Shown: in pieces, positions 5,349-7,121 of the stretch
Position numbering within the stretch: position 1 is the first letter of the stretch
How the letters are laid out: each line of letters begins with the position of its first letter
Origin: Clostridia bacterium
GTDB lineage: Bacteria > Bacillota > Clostridia > Oscillospirales > Acutalibacteraceae
DNA length: 7,121 nucleotides
Assembly: GCA_024404065.1 (NCBI GenBank)
Contig: JAKSQR010000079.1
Coordinates: forward strand, 1 to 7,121
Direction of reading: 5' to 3'
Translations under genes and position numbers: made by a program
Notes under the pieces: model-generated
The model's database searches: none
Told to the model about the DNA's origin: nothing
What the model saw: only the letters and a program-made list of their open reading frames with translations

Positions 5349-6980
5349 ATGGTTTACAGTGCCGAAAAATATGGAATAGTGCCCGGCTGTGATGTGGCTG
5401 AAAAGCTAAATAATCTGCTTCGTGAAATGGCAGAGGTTGAAGGCGAAAAGGTAATTGAATTTAAGCCGGGTATATATTATATCTATGCCGAAAACTGCCC
5501 TGAGGAAAAGCTTTACATCACCAACACTATCGGCAAAAAAGAGTATAAATCTACCGATAAAAAGTTTATGCACAGGGTTATGTTTGATATAAAAAACACC
5601 TCCGACCTAACCATAAAAGGTGAGGGGGCAACCTTTGTTGCCTGTGGCAGAGTAACTAATGCCGCTGTGCTCAATAGCCATAACATTATATTTGATGGTA
5701 TTGAAATTACTGCAGAAAATCCTGACCTTCACGAGTTTACGGTGGAGGCAGTTTGCCCTGACTATGTGGATTTTATTCTTGACTCAGAAAGCAAATATAT
5801 TAAGAAGAAAAAGGGCTTTTTCTTTGTTGGCAGAGATTTTGAAACCCCATTTATAAACGATATTGCTCATTGGGGCTATTTTCCTCATTTCTTCGCAAAT
5901 GATAAAGACAGTATAGTGCGTGGACCTCATCCATTTAAGGGCAACAAGGGGATAGAGGAAATTGCAGACCATCATTTCAGGGTATATTTTAAAAATGCTG
6001 CCGATTATACCATTGGTGACAGCTTTGCAATATATGATGCACGCAGATATGATGCAGGTTTTTTTGTTGAGAATTCCTCAGATATTACTCTGCAAAATGT
6101 AAAACAGCGTTTTAATGTTTCGCTTGCCTTTGTTGCACAAAACAGTGAGAATCTTACCCTTGATTCCGTTAAATTCTGCCCCGCTGAAAATCAGGTGAAG
6201 CAGTTTGTTTCCTATGCTGATTTTATTCAGGTATGTATGTGCAAGGGCTTAGTAAAGGTTGTTGACAGTGAATTTGCCTCAGCAGGTGATGATGTAGCAA
6301 ATATTCACGGCACATTTCTTGAAATAACCTCAGTAAAGGGCAACACAGTAAAAGCAAAATTCAGGCATCATCAAAGCTTCGGTTACCTTGCCTTTAACGA
6401 AGGTGATACAGTGGATTTTGTAAGCCCTGAGGATTTGCTTGCAAAGGGCAGCGCAAAGGTAAAATCCGCCTTTATGCAGGATGAATACACCGTAGTGCTT
6501 GAGCTTGATGACGCTTCAGCAGCAAAGAAGGGCCTTTGCATAGAGAACGCTACTCTCTGTCCTGATTTTTACTTTGCCCGCAACACCATAAAACGTATTG
6601 TAACCAGAGGTCTTCTTATTACCACAAGGGGCAAGGTGCTTATTGAGGATAACAATTTTGAGTGCCTTACAATGCCCGCTTTACTTTTCTCCGATGACGC
6701 AAGAAACTGGTTTGAGAGCGGTATGTGTAAGGATGTTACCATAAGAAACAACAGGTTTAATAAATGCGGCAGCTGTTACATACAGATACTGCCCGAGAAT
6801 AGCCCCAATAAAAATGCAGTACACGGCAGATTTCTGATTGAAGGCAACACCTTTGAGGGCTCACAGGGTATAGATGCACAAAGATGTGAGGAGCTTATTT
6901 TTAAGAATAATATCATCAAGGGCGAAGCAGATAATTTTGTTAAGCTTACTGATGTAACAAAAGCCACAGTGGAGTACTGA
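5349..6980 (+). CDS. GH110-like alpha-1,3-galactosidase family protein, apparently cytosolic
   Basis: The 543-aa protein looks like a right-handed parallel beta-helix with many short repeats of the type 'NSxNIxFxxxxI' (for example about 84-120, 242-275, 425-437, 461-470, 495-524). I recognise the arrangement as glycoside hydrolase family GH110, inverting exo-alpha-1,3-galactosidases that remove terminal galactose from B-type or linear alpha-Gal glycans. Key similarities are YADFIQxCxCKG (289-300), GDDVANIHG (313-321), RGLLITTRGKVLIEDNNF (420-437) and WFESG (454-458). Aspartates D291, D314 and D315 are spaced +23/+24, which matches the catalytic aspartate spacing I recall for a characterised marine GH110 enzyme (D321, D344, D345). 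It differs from many family members in having IQ instead of the usual TH after the first aspartate. There is no signal peptide or membrane segment, so it would act on imported oligosaccharides or be a non-classical family member. Another beta-helix hydrolase is possible. The start at 5349 is supported by an AGGA motif. No terminator follows. Confidence 0.78.
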   Translation: MVYSAEKYGIVPGCDVAEKLNNLLREMAEVEGEKVIEFKPGIYYIYAENCPEEKLYITNTIGKKEYKSTDKKFMHRVMFDIKNTSDLTIKGEGATFVACGRVTNAAVLNSHNIIFDGIEITAENPDLHEFTVEAVCPDYVDFILDSESKYIKKKKGFFFVGRDFETPFINDIAHWGYFPHFFANDKDSIVRGPHPFKGNKGIEEIADHHFRVYFKNAADYTIGDSFAIYDARRYDAGFFVENSSDITLQNVKQRFNVSLAFVAQNSENLTLDSVKFCPAENQVKQFVSYADFIQVCMCKGLVKVVDSEFASAGDDVANIHGTFLEITSVKGNTVKAKFRHHQSFGYLAFNEGDTVDFVSPEDLLAKGSAKVKSAFMQDEYTVVLELDDASAAKKGLCIENATLCPDFYFARNTIKRIVTRGLLITTRGKVLIEDNNFECLTMPALLFSDDARNWFESGMCKDVTIRNNRFNKCGSCYIQILPENSPNKNAVHGRFLIEGNTFEGSQGIDAQRCEELIFKNNIIKGEADNFVKLTDVTKATVEY

Positions 6981-6988
6981 TTTACACA

Positions 6989-7016
6989 TTGAAAAAATAA
7001 TAAAATAATGTATAAT
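6989..7016 (+). promoter_or_regulatory. Strong promoter of the tRNA-Arg gene
   Basis: TTGAAA (6989-6994, 5 of 6 consensus matches) and a perfect TATAAT (7011-7016) are separated by 16 bp. Transcription would start near 7023, leaving a 5' leader of about 13 nt to be removed by RNase P. It begins 9 nt after the stop of the GH110-like gene, with no hairpin terminator in between, so some transcripts from that gene may read into the tRNA. Confidence 0.75.
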
Positions 7017-7035
7017 ATCCTATGTGCTTTTATTT

Positions 7036-7112
7036 CCGCACGTAGCATAGCTGGATAATGCATCAGATTCCGATTCTGACGAGCGGGGGTTCAAATCCCT
7101 TCGTGCGGGCCA
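7036..7112 (+). tRNA. tRNA-Arg(CCG)
   Basis: A full cloverleaf can be drawn. The acceptor stem is CCGCACG (7036-7042) with CGTGCGG (7102-7108), 7 of 7 pairs, then discriminator G7109 and encoded CCA (7110-7112). The D-arm is GCAT/ATGC (7045-7048, 7058-7061) with a 9-nt loop containing GG and A20, the arginine identity base. The anticodon stem is TCAGA/TCTGA with loop TTCCGAT, giving anticodon CCG (7070-7072), which reads CGG. The variable loop is 5 nt. The T-stem is GGGGG/CCCTT (two G-T pairs) with loop TTCAAAT. The first pair is C1-G72 rather than the more common G1-C72. CGG is rarely used in the genes of this window, so this should be a low-abundance isoacceptor. Confidence 0.95.
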
Positions 7113-7121
7113 ACACCTTCA

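Noticed and set aside
5659..5975. Short frames on both strands inside the GH110-like gene
   Set aside because: The main frame has coherent beta-helix repeats and conserved motifs throughout; the alternatives have no support.
6776..7063. Antisense 95-aa frame crossing the gene end and the tRNA
   Set aside because: It would run through the tRNA-Arg gene and its promoter and has no recognisable features.

Overview
The window (7121 bp, all genes on the + strand) looks like chromosomal DNA from a low-to-moderate GC, Gram-positive anaerobe, most likely a gut Clostridia (Oscillospiraceae or Lachnospiraceae type). This is an inference from several things: AT-rich intergenic gaps with sigma-A type promoters, strong GGAGG ribosome binding sites, compact hairpin terminators, codon use that favours CTT, GGC and AAG, and gene content typical of such bacteria. 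No genus can be named from the sequence alone.

Layout. Positions 1-3812 form a two-gene operon. A near-consensus promoter (27-55) with an inverted repeat over its -35 box precedes a short leader with a hairpin. Two paralogous half-size ABC exporters follow (608 and 601 aa), joined by an 8-nt start/stop overlap and closed by a 10-bp hairpin terminator. Positions 3817-5279 are a single-gene unit encoding a secreted PHP-type (CehA/McbA-like) metallohydrolase with all expected metal ligands, its own promoter with a palindrome across the -10 box, and an 11-bp terminator. Positions 5284-6980 are a single-gene unit encoding a beta-helix protein that I recognise as GH110-like (alpha-1,3-galactosidase family). 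It has the three-aspartate active-site pattern but no signal peptide. A tRNA-Arg(CCG) gene with its own strong promoter follows at 6989-7112, and the window ends 9 nt after it.

How they may work together. The two ABC proteins almost certainly form a heterodimeric exporter; both retain canonical ATPase residues. The PHP enzyme acts outside the cell and the GH110-like enzyme apparently inside. All units point the same way, but each promoter carries a different inverted repeat, so the units look separately regulated and no single pathway is demonstrated. A glycan-related role for the GH110-like protein is well supported by family. Any link between it, the PHP protein and the exporter is speculative.

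I found no mobile element, CRISPR array, phage gene or toxin-antitoxin pair, and no convincing new multi-gene system. The more unusual items are the cytosolic GH110 homologue with a diverged active-site neighbourhood, the secreted PHP protein with a hydrophobic/amphipathic C-terminal tail, and the promoter-overlapping inverted repeats. No gene-free stretch exceeds 300 bases.
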